From contig NC_081412.1 of NCBI RefSeq assembly GCF_030272615.1, positions 139,318,747-139,382,746 of the forward strand: a DNA stretch of 64,000 nucleotides. The letters run 5' to 3'. The position numbers and the translations under genes are program-made. This DNA comes from Cryptomeria japonica. Taxonomy: Eukaryota; Streptophyta; Pinopsida; Cupressales; Cupressaceae. The notes under the pieces were generated by a model. That model had not been told where the DNA came from and made no database searches. It saw only the letters and a program-made list of their open reading frames with translations. Every line of letters begins with the position of its first letter. The first letter of the stretch is position 1. Shown piece by piece: positions 11,555 through 23,661 of the stretch.

Positions 11555-14295
11555 TAACAAGAGCTGTGAGACAGCATGAGTCCCTGCCTTTAGCTAAAAA
11601 CATGCTAGCAATGAGTGAAGTGTTGAGAACAATTAAGTAGTTGTTTATCTAGCAATAGTAAATTGATAACAAAGAACTAATATAAAATTTTCATCTTTAA
11701 TTCTAAAGTTAAGTATATCTATCTCCCCGTTTATTTATTTTTATTTTTCAATTATCTATGCAAATATTTATTTCTAAATTACTTATTTTTTAATTCATTA
11801 TATTTATTTACTTAACCAAAATATCAAAAAAACAATAAAAAACCTTACCTTTTCTTTTTTAAATTTTCAGAACATTAGATTTCTAGATTAAATACAAACA
11901 TTTTGATGAAATTCTACTTATACATTTGTAAGACATTTTTTAAAATAAAGAAATTATTATTTTTAAATAATTGAATCATATATTTCTTAAATAATAAATA
12001 TTTTCATAATATTTAAATAATACAATTCCACTCTCATACAAATACTAGCTAAATAGTCTTAAATTTAGTTTCCTTTATTGCACCCATAACTTTTTAAGGA
12101 AGTTTTGCATAATGTCAAGGAAAGAATGCGATAAAAACATTTTAATTTTAATTGCAAAAGATTCGCTCAAAAAAAATAACATTAATAAAATTATCATCAT
12201 TCATTTAACATGAATGGTAAACCAGATAATGGTTTACCATTTTAACTTTCTGCCAATGACAAATAAAAAAATTAATAATTTTTAAAATAGTTTAATAAGA
12301 ACAAAAATGAAACTTTGATATAAGATTAAATTTTTCATTTTGCACAGTTATCAAAGCATACTAATGTTGGAGATGAAAACATTAGTTCCCTTAAGGCAGG
12401 GACTAAAAATGGAGTATGTTTATATCATTTTATTTTATTTTATAATATTATATGTTAACAACATTATATTTCATAATAAAAAATTAAATTTTGAAAAGTA
12501 TAAGAATATAAATTATTGATATTATAAACAATAATAACATTTAAATTCAATATTAACAAATAATTTTTTATTATAAAATTGAACATACATACAGTTAAAT
12601 TCTTAAATAAATTAAATTTAAAAAATGAAAACCGTCATTCAAGTAAAAAATTAAAAACAAAATAAACTATTTTAAAGTTGATACATTTAAATTTTAACTT
12701 TTACATTAAAAATTACAAGTAAAATCATAGTAAAAAAGCTAAAAATACAAAGAAACATATTAACAAGGTTTAAAAAAAATAATTTTGTTTAGATAATCTC
12801 AAATATTATTTAAGTTTTTCTAAATTTTATAATCAACGTTTTATTAAAAAAAATATATAATAATTAATATTAGTTTTTTTAAAATATAATAATAATTTAA
12901 ATTTTTAGTGCTACTTAAATTAATACAAAAAATTGAATTAATAGAAGATCAAAATTTAAAATCAATGATAATGAAAACAAACTAAAATTATTTAATATTT
13001 CTATTTCAATTTTCTAACTTTTTTTATCTAAATTATTTTATATAGTTAATATCATTAGTGTATGTTAAATTTGTTAATAAAGTTCAATTTTTTATTAATG
13101 ATAAATAAATTTTGTTTTATAAAGAAATATCATATAGTAATTTGTGAGAAATAGAAGTAATGATTTGTTTGACATTTGTATTCATGGTACTAATTCTATT
13201 CAAAGGGTCTTTGTTTCTAATCACTACATCTACTATGTAATATTCTGGTTTTGGATGGCAATTTTTACACATCAACTTGTTCAATAATAGAAGATAAATT
13301 TGGACAAGTAAAAGTGAAATAATTATATACTTTTTGAAAATAATAGTTAAAAACATTAAGAACCATCTTTCAAATAAATGTGATGAATGAAATAAAGACT
13401 CTAAGAAATTATGAACTTTCCATATCAATTCATTAAATTTTTTTAACTACTCTGAATTTCTCACAAAATTACAAGAAGAATTAATATAAAAAATTTTAAA
13501 AAAATTCTACAATTTTAAAATTATTTTAATAAAAGTTAAAAAATTATAATTAATATAAAAATGTTTTTTTATTTTTAACATAATATATAATTTAATTAAA
13601 TTTAATAATTTGTAAAAATATAAAATAAAATTGAAGTCTAATGGTAAAGGAATGTTTACTTTATAAATGATTGAAATGTATTTATAAGGGAATTTTTTTT
13701 TAATAGGGCAGTATTTTCTCTTGGAAAATTTATTTTCAATATGGTTAAATATTTGACTATTATTAAAATTCAGTTATCCTTCAATATAGTAATGAATATC
13801 TCTTTAAATTCAGCTATCTCTTTTACTTCAGCCTTAAGCACATGTTCGTAAACAATCACATGGAAAATAATTTTACATACTACATGAAATCATAAAAAAC
13901 AATATTACTGGAAGCAAACGCGGTGCGAAAACTTAAAATGAAAGACTCATAAATGCGTATGTCCAATGTTGTCAATTTATGGTGTACAGTTAAAATTTTT
14001 TATAAGAGATTAGGAATTCATCTAATTTTTTGCCCTGTCACATTTGATTGGTCATCTCTTTTTACTTAAAAGAAAAACAAAAAAAACCCCAGTAAAAAGT
14101 ATACCAGCCAATAGAAAACTGTAAAAATGGAGAGAGAAATTGATATTAATAAATAAATCAGAGCAAACTATAGAATAACCTATAAGATAAATATTTAGCA
14201 CAGTTTCCAAAGCAAAACTAATTGAAAGAGGTGAAAACATTAGTCTCCGCCTACAGATAGGCGGGACTAATAACCATTTCATATATATATATGAT
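11555..14295. mobile_element. 2.7-kb insertion with foldback-type ends
   Basis: Relative to copy A (about 6,040-6,070), copy B has about 2.7 kb extra. The left end carries AGTCCCTGCCTT (about 11,579). The right end carries a hairpin, ATTAGTCTCCGCCTA then TAGGCGGGACTAAT (14,243-14,275). An internal sequence at 12,376-12,413 is related to the right end (GAAAACATTAGTTCCC then GGCAGGGACTAA), so two elements of one family may be nested or abutted. The interior is AT-rich. A minus-strand open frame at 13,117-13,428 resembles nothing I know. Exact boundaries and any target duplication are uncertain. Confidence 0.5.
12213..12241. repeat. Perfect short hairpin
   Basis: AATGGTAAACC and GGTTTACCATT form perfect 11-bp arms around a 7-base loop, inside the foldback-like insertion. 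No function is evident. Confidence 0.7.
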
Positions 14296-15600
14296 AACGT
14301 TTCCATTTGATACGCAAAAGTAAATGGTTTATGACTCAATATTCTTCTGGAATTTTGAGTTTTGCAAACGTGGAGATGATAGAGATGAAAGATGGATAGG
14401 ACTTTGCAATTAAATCACTAATTTCATGACGTGTCTGTCCACGTTGGCAAATATACGTTATCCATCTTAGAATAAAAATTGTGAAATATTATTTACTATT
14501 TGGAAGAAATGCGATAGAATTTTAATATTTAATTAAATTTCTGTAAGTTATCGTTATTAACCTTTTAGATAACAATGTTGATGATGATGTTATGGTAGTT
14601 TGGAAGTTATTTTCAATGCGTAATTCAGTAAAATATCTGAGTAGCTTGACAATGAAAGAGAGATATTTTAGGGCTGATTTGGGTTTTGTTACAGCAGAAT
14701 AAAAATTTCACATGACGTCATTATTACAGAGAAAAAAATTTAATAGTTGGGGATGTATTAATAGTTGTTATGATCAATGTCATTAGATTTCTACAATCCA
14801 TTAATCTATTTGTATAATGCTTCCGATTTGATTGTGTGAGTTTTTTGTATCGGGAAGCATTAGACAAACGCATTAGATAGTTGTTATGATGTTGTATATT
14901 TAGATTTTTGTTAAAAAATAATAACCAGTTTACATATCTTAAATACATCTATCTAAAGAAATGTCACATATATCAATTGAGAAGAAAAAAATTTAAGTGG
15001 ATTTAAGTTACATTTCTATGTGAAACTTAATAGTCACTAAAATATCATAGATAATGTACATTTTTTCTACTAAGTCTTGAATGCATGATTTTGTTCAAAT
15101 TTTCTTACGCTTACACTTGACATCTCATTTAAATAAGATACTACACAAGCATTTACTCATGCAAGGCTCCCCTACTAGATATGAAGACAAAACAACTAGA
15201 TAAAAATAAAAAATAATTTAACATTTTTCACAAACAATTCAAATTCAAATTTAACAATTATAATTAAATGCTTTACAATCAAAATAATTTGAATTCTTTA
15301 AGGAAAGAGTCTATTTTACATTTGTCAAATCATACATTTTTATTCTAGATAATTTATGTACAAATTTTGCAAATTTTATCATAAGTAGGTCCATTTATCA
15401 ACTCACATAGATAACATTTTAGAATTTTTTCATGATTTTTATACAAATGACCATAAACTACACTAACATGTTAGTTTTAGATTAGTATTGTTAAATTCAT
15501 CATTTATATATGCATTTGTTATATTTTCTAAATGGTTTCATGCCTTTAGATTGTGTGTAATTACATTTATATGACGATGTATATGTATATACAGTTCTCT

Positions 15601-15605
<5 letters not shown>

Positions 15606-15675
<70 letters not shown>
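15606..15675. repeat. (TA)n microsatellite
   Basis: About 35 TA steps without interruption. It lies just left of the point where copy B is split by the 38-kb block. Confidence 0.95.
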
Positions 15676-15678
<3 letters not shown>

Positions 15679-15760
15679 GTATATAGCCTTCTCCACTCGC
15701 TTAAAAACACGAAAATCCGTGTTGACTTTTTGCTTGGCCTTAGTGTCAGTACACACTAAG

Positions 15761-15800
15761 CAAATCGGATATCTGATAAAATGTATCCGATTTTTATTTG
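15761..15800. repeat. GGATATCC motif cluster, left end
   Basis: CAAATCGGATATCTGAT is followed 3 bases later by a half site, ATGTATCCGATTTTT. It pairs with the inverted copy at 52,990-53,006 (16 of 17 bases) and is a candidate terminal or transposase-binding site. Confidence 0.5.
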
Positions 15801-15948
15801 TAATTTTAAATTAAAAAAAATATTATACAATATACAATGTAATATTATATATTACATATTATATAACTATATAATATAATAATATATTATATTATATATA
15901 TTACATAATATTACATTATAATATAGTAATATATTATATAATACGTAT
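15801..15948. other. TA-rich target of the outer retrotransposon
   Basis: Almost pure A/T with TATAATATATTA repeats; it continues at 41,684. The outer Tat element landed here with a CGTAT duplication. Confidence 0.7.
15944..15948. repeat. Target-site duplication of outer element (left)
   Basis: CGTAT immediately precedes the 5' LTR (TGTATAC...) and recurs at 41,679-41,683 directly after the 3' LTR. Confidence 0.9.
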
Positions 15949-17127
15949 TGTATACACATAAAAATTGGCTATGAGCAATTAAATAAATATTTTATATTTA
16001 TTTAATAATTATTCTTCTATTAAATAGTTAATTTGAAAAGATTAATTTATTTAATTTATTTTCATGTTTTTATTAATTAATATTTTATTAATTAATTCAT
16101 TTATCCTATTCTTCTAATTAATTAAATATCTAATATTTAATTATTCCTCTACCCAAGTTAATTAAATATCTAATATTTAATTATCTCCTCCAAACAATTA
16201 AATATCCAATATTTAATAGTTATTCTCCTAACCTATAGTCTCAAATATTAAATAATTCCTAAATTATTAAATCTTTCTTATCCAACTCACCCTCCATCTC
16301 CACTTCATCTTCCCTTTGCGAACTCATCAAACATGTGGCTAAGGAAATTAATATTTCTTAATATTAGTTCATCATTTAGCTCCAACCTCCAGACTTAATG
16401 AAAATTGTGTACGTACAAATATTTCATAACCATTTCCTATATTCTCTCCAACACTCCCTACATCTTAGGAGGGACTTGAGTCCACTTGTCCTATCATGCC
16501 CAAATCTTCTCCAACCATCCATAGATTCTCTCAGTCAGCAACCCAGTCAAGGTGAGATGAGTGACACTTGTCTTCTCTTTCCCCATTTCTCTCAACCTTC
16601 ACCTTTGCTCATAGCCATCCAAATCTATAGATCTGATCATGACCGTTGATCTAAGCCACATCATCTCATCGTCTCAAAGTCTATAAAATCAAGAGCTTCA
16701 GTTGAGAGATAGTTAGACTTCAAGAGACTTCAAGTGCATTTTGCAAGCTAATCATATGCATCCGTGAGTTTTAGTTTTGAAGCAAATAACAATTATCATA
16801 TAATATCATTTAGCATAATCATTTAGTATAATCATGTAGTATCACATATCATAGTATTAGTTAACTACAAGTTATCAGTTCATTCTTCATATGCCATCTT
16901 GGAAGCCATCTATGCATTGTCTGAGAGCACACCATCTGCAACCAGGAACAGTGGAGTTAGGACACAATGAGACATAAATCATGAAGGTAAAATAATATTT
17001 TATTTTAATATATATTTCATGTAGTTTTATTGGTTGAATTTGGATTTCCTGTATGCATTTCCATTTGTATTTTGTGAAACTAACTTATTATAGGTAGCAT
17101 TCTGAGAATGAAATTCAAGCTCACACA
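15949..17127 (+). repeat. Outer element 5' LTR
   Basis: Starts TGTATACACATAAAAATTGG and ends AAGCTCACACA. The first half is rich in TTAATTAAATAT-type direct repeats, and the promoter TATAAAA lies at 16,682. It matches the 3' LTR at 40,498-41,678 and, inverted, the inner element LTR at 38,702-39,838. Confidence 0.9.
16682..16688 (+). promoter_or_regulatory. LTR TATA box
   Basis: TATAAAA in CTATAAAATCAAGAGC, conserved in all three full LTRs of the family (16,682, 41,233 and, inverted, 39,148). Transcription would begin about 30 bases downstream, defining the U3/R border. Confidence 0.65.
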
Positions 17128-17130
17128 TTT

Positions 17131-17148
17131 TGGCGCCCACCATGGGGC
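17131..17148 (+). promoter_or_regulatory. Primer binding site, outer element
   Basis: TGGCGCCCACCATGGGGC begins three bases after the LTR. It is close to the complement of a plant tRNA 3' end of the tRNA-Lys type and differs at one base from the inner element PBS. Confidence 0.75.
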
Positions 17149-17193
17149 TCATAAGCCTCGCATATACTTGTAAAAATCTCACAAATAGTTAAA

Positions 17194-17520
17194 TTAATGC
17201 GTTTGTAATGCAGATTCACGCATATGTGAATTCAGACAATGCTTTTGTTCTGTAGGTTAGTGCATTTGCCTTTTATGTTAGTGCATTTGCAACATAGGTT
17301 AGCACATGAGCATTCTAGGTTAGCACTTTTGTCCTAGAATCTGCGCATTTGCATTACAGGTTCGCACATTTGTGCCCTTGGTTAGCACATATGTCAAAGA
17401 AATCGCGCTTTTGTATCCATAGAGCAACGCTTTTGTAGTCTAGGTTAACGCTTATGATCTGCAGGTTAGCACTTTTGAGAAAAAAGATAGCACATATGTT
17501 AGATTAGCGTTTCTGTTCAT
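17194..17520 (+). repeat. ~21-bp degenerate array in outer leader
   Basis: About 15 diverged units built on TTAGCRCWTTTG with spacing near 21 bp, directly downstream of the PBS. The same array follows the PBS of the inner element (38,294-38,640). Meaning unknown. Confidence 0.8.
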
Positions 17521-18660
17521 AAAACTGACAAAATTTTCTTGCAGGTCCAAATGTCCAAGAAATCAAATTTTTTAGATTACTAACGTGCATGTGCAGGATG
17601 GCATTTAAGGCAAATTTTATGCATTTCATCATTTAGTTAATTAAAATTCTTCAATTGGGAAGTAATATATCATATCTTGTTCGTCTAGTTTAACTAAGAG
17701 GATGAATTGACAACATGCAACTTGCATTTTTAGTATTTTCTCTAAAAAAGTTATACATAGACTTTTAAAAAGGCTAAAATGAACACCATGCTTGTTGGAG
17801 CAACATCTCCAAATAGGACTTAGCCAATATTTTCTTTGAAAATGATAAAAAGAACGCTTGTATTCCGTGTCTCGAAAGTGGTAGGTATATGCTCTCCCCT
17901 TAATTGGGTGACCAAAAAGCCAAACCCACTCTTTTACGCTTTCTTTACTTTTAAGCAATTAAATCCTTTAGAGGGTCTGCCTTCCTAAGCTGCCTTAAGG
18001 GGGCCAGTGAGAGGGGAACAACCCAAAGTGGAAACGGGATAATACCAATTCCTTCCAATCCACTATAGATAAATCGTGTTTGTGACGAAAGTCTCAAACA
18101 ACATGTGCTGATAAGTTCATATCGACACTATGTTTCCCCATAAACCCTATAGAGCATAACCTCTATAGGCTGGGAACCTTCTGTATTTATAGAGCTGAAA
18201 GTGTCGCATGTATGGCCACATGACCAGAAGCCTTTACTAAAAACCACATGTACTAGTTGCCAAAATCATTCTAGTTGTTGGCATAGGAGGTCGAACCTCT
18301 GAAGAGGCTCACATACATACGGTTCTTAGTAGAGATATAAAGTTTGTCATGGGGAGTTTTCATGGAAATTGGTGCTTGGCTGCCTCGAAGAAGTGAGTGC
18401 CGAGGGTGGAGCCAGTGGGGTCAAGCATCTAAATATCCGCTTTGAATAGCGTAGCCTCGGGGAAAACCCCACGTGAGATTCAACAACTATTGTCTCAACC
18501 TGCCATAGGGATTGTACTTGCTTGTGCATTTTGTTTATTAAACATTGTGTCTTCTATGTTTGTAACATATTCCAAATGGTCAAAAATTGAAGAAGATTAT
18601 CATCTACGAGTGAGAAAAAATCCAACAAATTGCTGAAAAAAATTGATCAAAAGGGTAATA
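17521..18660 (+). other. Conserved untranslated leader, outer element
   Basis: This stretch is the inverted counterpart of 37,140-38,280 in the inner element. It contains no convincing gene. A 64-codon frame at 18,442-18,636 is shared by both copies but lacks an ATG. GC-richer pieces such as GGGGGCCAGTGAGAGGGG could fold. Confidence 0.6.
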
Positions 18661-20560
18661 CAAAGGCTTTCCAACATTTGAAACACCAGATCAAACCAAG
18701 TGATCAAGAGTATATCATCCAACTATCTTAATGACAACAATACCTAGATAGGTATTCAAGTTAGCCAAGTCAAGTTTCCATATCAAGAGACTTTATCCAT
18801 ATCATTTGACATACTTTGTCATAGGGGACTATCAAACAAACCCTCTATTTGACTTAGTGAGCTTGAGTATCCGAAACAAAGTATCCATCAAGTCAACAAC
18901 ATCAACCTATCTAAATTGAAACTTTGATCGCTCATGTGATCATCCCTTGTCACTTGAAAAAGAAGAAGCTTATTCAAAGGAAATGAGTCCTAGCCTAAAT
19001 CAAGATTAAGATATCATGGCTCTACAATCTAATCCCATTTTTTATCAAGATCCTACCAATCAAGAATCTTATGACGATCCCCTAAATTTTGGTATTCCAT
19101 CCACGATGATCCCATTTTATCTCAAGAGAAGATTCCCATTCAACATCCACCTCCTAAGAAAGAGCATGATATCCCTTCCATCTCCTTCACTAATCTAATT
19201 CAAAATCAAGTGGAAAACACAAATTCAAATGATCCTACTCCAAGTCAAGATGAAGAAAACTCTTCATCCTCCAAATCCATTTTTGGTCCTTTTGTTCCAA
19301 AGTCAAAATCTTCATCCTCCAAATCCATTTTAGGTTCTTTCATTCCAAATTCAATCTCTTTATCCTCCAAATCCATTTTAGGTTCTTTCATTTGAAATTC
19401 AAACTCTTCATCCTCCAAATCCATTTTAGGTCCTTTCATTCCAAAGTCAAACTCTCTATCCCTTCCATCTGTCTTGGGTCCTTACTTCCCTCCATCCACC
19501 ATTCCATCACCTCAAATGATCCATAAGAAAGATCAACAAAGGAACACATCTTTGAACTTGTTTCAAACATCTATCAAACATCTTTTCAAAACTATTCTTC
19601 CATCATTTCCTTTATCTATTTTGGGTTCTTATGTCCCAAAATTTAATTTTCCTCCATCTATTCATCACTTCTCAAGTTGTGTACCAACAATCATCTTGAA
19701 TACATTTCCATCTATCCTCACACAAATATTCAAACATTCTATCTATTATCCAACACATCTTTTCTATCCTTCCATCCCTTTCATTCAATCCTTTGCATAA
19801 ATTCATCATCTATGAAATAGGCATTTGTGTCATTTTGTCACATGCTTTCCCATGCTCGAATCTCATGTTCAGTCCTTTTCCTCTAGATATCTATTCATGA
19901 TACACTTCAGAATCTGAGGTTGTTCCTCTTCAACATTATCTTTTGGTTGGGATACACACTCAATCCAAAAAAGAACCACTTATCGTATCTTGGTACCGAC
20001 ATCTTTTGATTACTACATCTCATACACTTAATCAATTGCTCTAAATCATTGTGATCTCTTAGTCAAAGACATGGCTAGTGAAGAATCTAAAATCTTGCTT
20101 CAATGCCACTATAATTATCAAACCCATGTAAGTTTAATTACTTACAAGCCAATGAAATCAAAATAGGAAAAGAAAAAGACAATATCAAAAGATCCAAAGC
20201 ATGATCAAGAAAAGAAATATCTAGAAAAAAAAACAAAAAAATCAAATATAAAAAGCTTGGCTATGGGAAAATACGAGTAACTCCATCGGGGCTATGGACG
20301 CCTGGCTGGAAATGGAGCAATATTTGTGATATTATAGCGATAACCTCATTGGAGCTATGAATTCTTTTCGGCAGCGAGGCTCTATCCAGGATGCACTTTT
20401 GAAGTCAAGGTAACTCATGTAGCTAGCCATGTTGGATTCTGAAGATTACAATGATCATATGAGCCAGAATGAACCCAATTGCACACACATGGGTAATCAA
20501 AGACTAAGTACCTTGATCCAGTTTGGGATTCTTGTTCCCTTTTGAGTCTACTTCCTAGTT
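18661..20560 (+). pseudogene. Unrecognised broken frame with 16-residue repeats
   Basis: A Ser/Pro-rich frame runs from about 19,168 to 19,800, interrupted by a TGA at 19,393. It holds four 48-bp tandem repeats (from 19,261) encoding a 16-residue motif like SSSSKSILGSFIPKSN, then SILGSYVPKF-type echoes. A related frame continues upstream with a frameshift near 19,110. There is no similarity I recognise to gag or pol. The place where an autonomous relative has gag is occupied by this unknown sequence. It may be a decayed structural protein or captured sequence; the function is unknown. Confidence 0.35.
19261..19485 (+). repeat. 48-bp tandem repeat
   Basis: Units start at 19,261, 19,309, 19,357, 19,405 and (partial) 19,453, each beginning TCTTCATCCTCCAAATCC or a close variant. 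The length is a multiple of three, so the repeat stays in frame. Confidence 0.9.
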
Positions 20561-21239
20561 TCTAGATATGTTTGGTTGAATTTTCCAGAGGTTCTAAGTG
20601 TAGGTTGGGTCTCTATCTTTGAAAAGTTCAGGAACACTTATTCAGGTGGTGCTAAATACTATGACAATCTTACATATCACCTCTTTACAAATGGAGACTT
20701 CTATACTTGGGGTCAAAGTTTCATCCACTCTATTCTTCATACCACATCTCCCATTATCCTTCCTCCAGTATCCATTACTCTATCTAAGTTCATCTAGTTA
20801 TATCTATGATCTTGCTTCATGCTAATCTATACCATCTATCCTAACTATTCATTTCTTCTATCATCTATCACTATCTATGATCTTGTTTCTCCTATCCATA
20901 TCCCCTTTTCCATCCTTGATCTTGATCAAAACTAAGGACAAAAACATGATTTCAAAAAAATCTCTTGATGTGTCTCCTCATAAGCTACCTCCATCTTTCA
21001 CCCATTCATCTTTAGCTCAACAATTCATCCATTCCTTGTCTTGCTATACGTTGGGGAAACCAAATACATCTTTCTTCTAATCCAAAAAGCTCAAAAAATA
21101 AAAAAGAACAAAATTGAAAATCAAAGCATGAGCGCATGGCCCATCCATCAAATCAACAATAGGAAAACTATCAAAGTCTGCAATCAAACTGAATCAATCA
21201 TCAATTATCAAATCTATCAAATCAAATTGAAGCAACTTA
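20561..21239 (+). other. Outer element internal, no gene seen
   Basis: Short open frames only, none recognised. The composition (CATCTATC, TCATCC runs) is like the flanking parts of the element. Confidence 0.4.
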
Positions 21240-21560
21240 AGCTTTCAAATCATTTTTAAAAACCTATCAATCATGATTTTCTATCAATCACTGAGTTCAA
21301 TCAAAACTCTCCTAAGCCCTTGCATTAGAAACTAAATCGGTTTCTTAGAGCCAATCAAATCAAATCAATCAATCAATCGATCGATCGATCAGTCAAATCA
21401 ATCAATCAAGTCCTTATTTCATCATACATGTGCATTAAACACGTTAAATCTAATCATCAAAGTGATTTTTAGCTTTTGCACTTATCAAATACTGCAATCA
21501 AACTGATCACATGTCTTGTTAATCAATTCATCACTCGAAATCTATCAACATCAACATGTC
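21240..21560 (-). other. Relic of the antisense-gene intron in the outer element
   Basis: Inverted counterpart of 24,469-24,850, part of the PMD-gene intron in the inner element. Shared pieces include TTTTTAGCTTTTGCACTTATC and AAATCGGTTTCTTAGAG. It includes an (AATC)n/(GATC)n tract at 21,360-21,418. No PMD exon is present, so the outer element has lost that gene but kept part of its intron. Confidence 0.6.
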
Positions 21561-21746
21561 TTATACAGGGATAGGTACACTCGAAACTAGACATATCGGT
21601 CTTACACGGGGTACTCACTCTTTGAAACCAAACATTCTTATCAATCATTGAACAAATCAAAACAATGACATAGATCAATATGACTGTTGGATTCTATTCT
21701 GGGTAGTCTTATCTTTATCAATTGATGGCAAGACATGTTTCACCTC

Positions 21747-23457
21747 TCAAAAATCAAGAAAGACAAAAAAGGTAGAAAAATAAATCAAAATGTGCAATAA
21801 AAACAAGTGGTTAAAACCTGGTAAACAGACGCTATCTAAAAAGTGAGTACCTCCATCTATGAGATCTCTTTGTGCACCTATCCAATCCATCCTATCGCTT
21901 CCATCATATCCTAGCTTATCCATTCCATCCTTCGCATCCATTTGCTTTGAACCATTTAGCAAGAAATATGCAACTTACCAACAGTTATCAATATTTGACA
22001 TACTTGTCGTAGTCACTATCTTAGATTTTATCAGAATCTATCAATCTGCATTTGTATCCTGCCATGGTTTGGATCTTGATCAATTCATACATTCATAATA
22101 ATTTTGTTTCTGCTGGGAGCAAAATCCTAATTCCTTTTGCTAAGGTGATCTTTTAAATCTTTGAAAAAACCAAAACATTCAGAAAATTTACAAAAACCAA
22201 AACATTCAGAAAATTTACAAAAACCAAAAACACTTAGAATTTTGAAACAGATAACGAGCAAACAAAGCAACGACAATCAAGGCATTTTTATCAACAACTA
22301 AATCTTGCAACTCAGAAACCGAAGAATCAATTAACAAGTAATACGGGATTATTAAAGATCATTCATCAAAGATGATTATATCAGTTAATGACCATAAGAA
22401 CATGTAAATGACATACAAGATTCATTGTTTATATCTTGATTTTATTGCTAATCATGTATTCTATGCAACTCAAGGATGTCCATGACTAGAGAAGCTACGA
22501 TGGGGCATGATTATTTTCTTTGATTGTTGTCTGCGGTTTATCTCTTACTATGGTATGAACTTGTCTCAGGATATGATCGACAAAAGATCAAGGAGGATGT
22601 TCCAAGTCATGCATGAAAGGAGATAATCCTTGTTTGTTCTGCAAACAATACTCAGGTCAACTTGATCCATTATATCAAGTTGCTTGTATTAACTTGCTAT
22701 ATCAAAATCCATGTAAGGAATACTCAAGTCATCTTGAATCATTATGTCAAGTTGCTTGTATTTTCTTACAACATTTTAAAGCTCAATGATGAAATCAAGC
22801 ACTGTTACAAGATAGCATATGAAGAATTGCAATACAATTTTTAGTTAGATGATTTTGGATTAGCTCATTATTCGTCTGCATTATAAGCATTCATTGTCAA
22901 GTTGCATTATAAGCATATCATTTCATTAACAGATCAACGGTCATAAATAAAGATTGAGTATACTTGGACAAACAAAAACAATTTTCATTTAATCATTATA
23001 GGTGCATTCATTTAAAGAAACATTTTAATCATCATCCATTTCATTAGTTTGCATTTAATTAAGTGCATTTCATTCATCATATAGTGTATCATAATTATTA
23101 TTTGCATTATCATTCCATTAATGATCATTTAGTTGCATCTTTGCACTTAAATTCATAATCATTATAAACATTAAATAAAAACTTAAAAAAAATTCATATA
23201 GATCATTTACATTTACATCATCATAAATCAAAAGCAAATCAATCATTCAAGTGCAAATCCATATAGATCATTGCACTCATATCATTTAAGTTAGAAATTA
23301 TTTCCATTTGCATCCAAGGTCATCAAAATAAAAAATCAACAAAAGCATTTATCATTGCATCATCATCAAATAGAGTAACATGCATATAAATCATCATCAT
23401 CATATAGAGTCCATGTCTGCATATAGATCATCATAAAACAATAAAATTCCAAGTATA
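21747..23457 (+). other. 3' internal region shared with inner element
   Basis: Inverted match to about 27,170-28,870 of the inner element, including an internal pair of CAAGTTGCTTGTATTAAC-like repeats (22,677 and 22,749). Rich in short CATTTAATCAT direct repeats. No gene on either strand. Confidence 0.6.
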
Positions 23458-23462
23458 CAATG
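23458..23462. repeat. Target-site duplication of inner element (left)
   Basis: CAATG just before the inner LTR end; matches 39,839-39,843. Confidence 0.9.
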
Positions 23463-23647
23463 TGTGTGAGCTTGAATTTCATCCTCAGAATGTTACCTGT
23501 AATAAGTTAGTTTCACAAAATACAATGGAAATGCATACAAGAAATCCAAAATCCACCAATGAAACTACATGAAATACATACTAAAATAAAACATTATTTT
23601 ACTTTCATGGTTTATGTCTCATTGTATCCAATTTTTATGTGTATACA
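23463..23647 (-). repeat. Inner element 3' LTR, internally deleted
   Basis: Only 185 bp, against 1,137 bp in the 5' LTR. The first 20 bases (TGTATACACATAAAAATTGG on the minus strand) are followed directly by ACAATGAGAC sequence from near the LTR end, so about 950 bp including all of U3 beyond the tip and the TATA box are gone. The joint falls at a shared GG/GGA. Confidence 0.85.
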
Positions 23648-23661
23648 TTTTGCCCCTCTTT
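23648..23661 (-). promoter_or_regulatory. Polypurine tract, inner element
   Basis: AAAGAGGGGCAAAA on the minus strand, directly abutting the 3' LTR TGTATAC. It is identical to the outer PPT at 40,484-40,497. Confidence 0.85.

Larger units (their letters stand above)
7150..15684. repeat. Paralogous segment, copy B (left part)
   Basis: Second copy of the segment seen at 3,170-6,985, continuing at 53,885. It is longer because of insertions at about 9,030-11,120, 11,555-14,295 and 14,735-15,310. It starts in the same Copia tail as copy A. Between these insertions the sequence is AT-rich and non-coding. Confidence 0.7.

Noticed and set aside
13117-13428. 103-codon minus-strand frame in the foldback insertion
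   Set aside because: No similarity I recognise; composition matches the AT-rich background.
15538-15759. Open frames over the (TA)n tract
   Set aside because: Microsatellite artefact.
15754-15800. CACTAAG next to the GGATATCC cluster as a CACTA (En/Spm) transposon end
   Set aside because: No matching CTTAGTG end occurs beside the right cluster at 53,006 and ORF2 does not look like a CACTA transposase.
18442-18636. Small 64-residue frame with a membrane-like helix, also at 37,176-37,370
   Set aside because: Shared by both Tat leaders, but it begins at TTG and not ATG, and most differences between the copies change the residue, so there is no sign of protein selection.
19245-19439. Minus-strand frame with KMDLEDEEFEF-type repeats
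   Set aside because: Antisense reading of the 48-bp repeat. The plus frame extends further and keeps reading past the repeat, though neither is proven.
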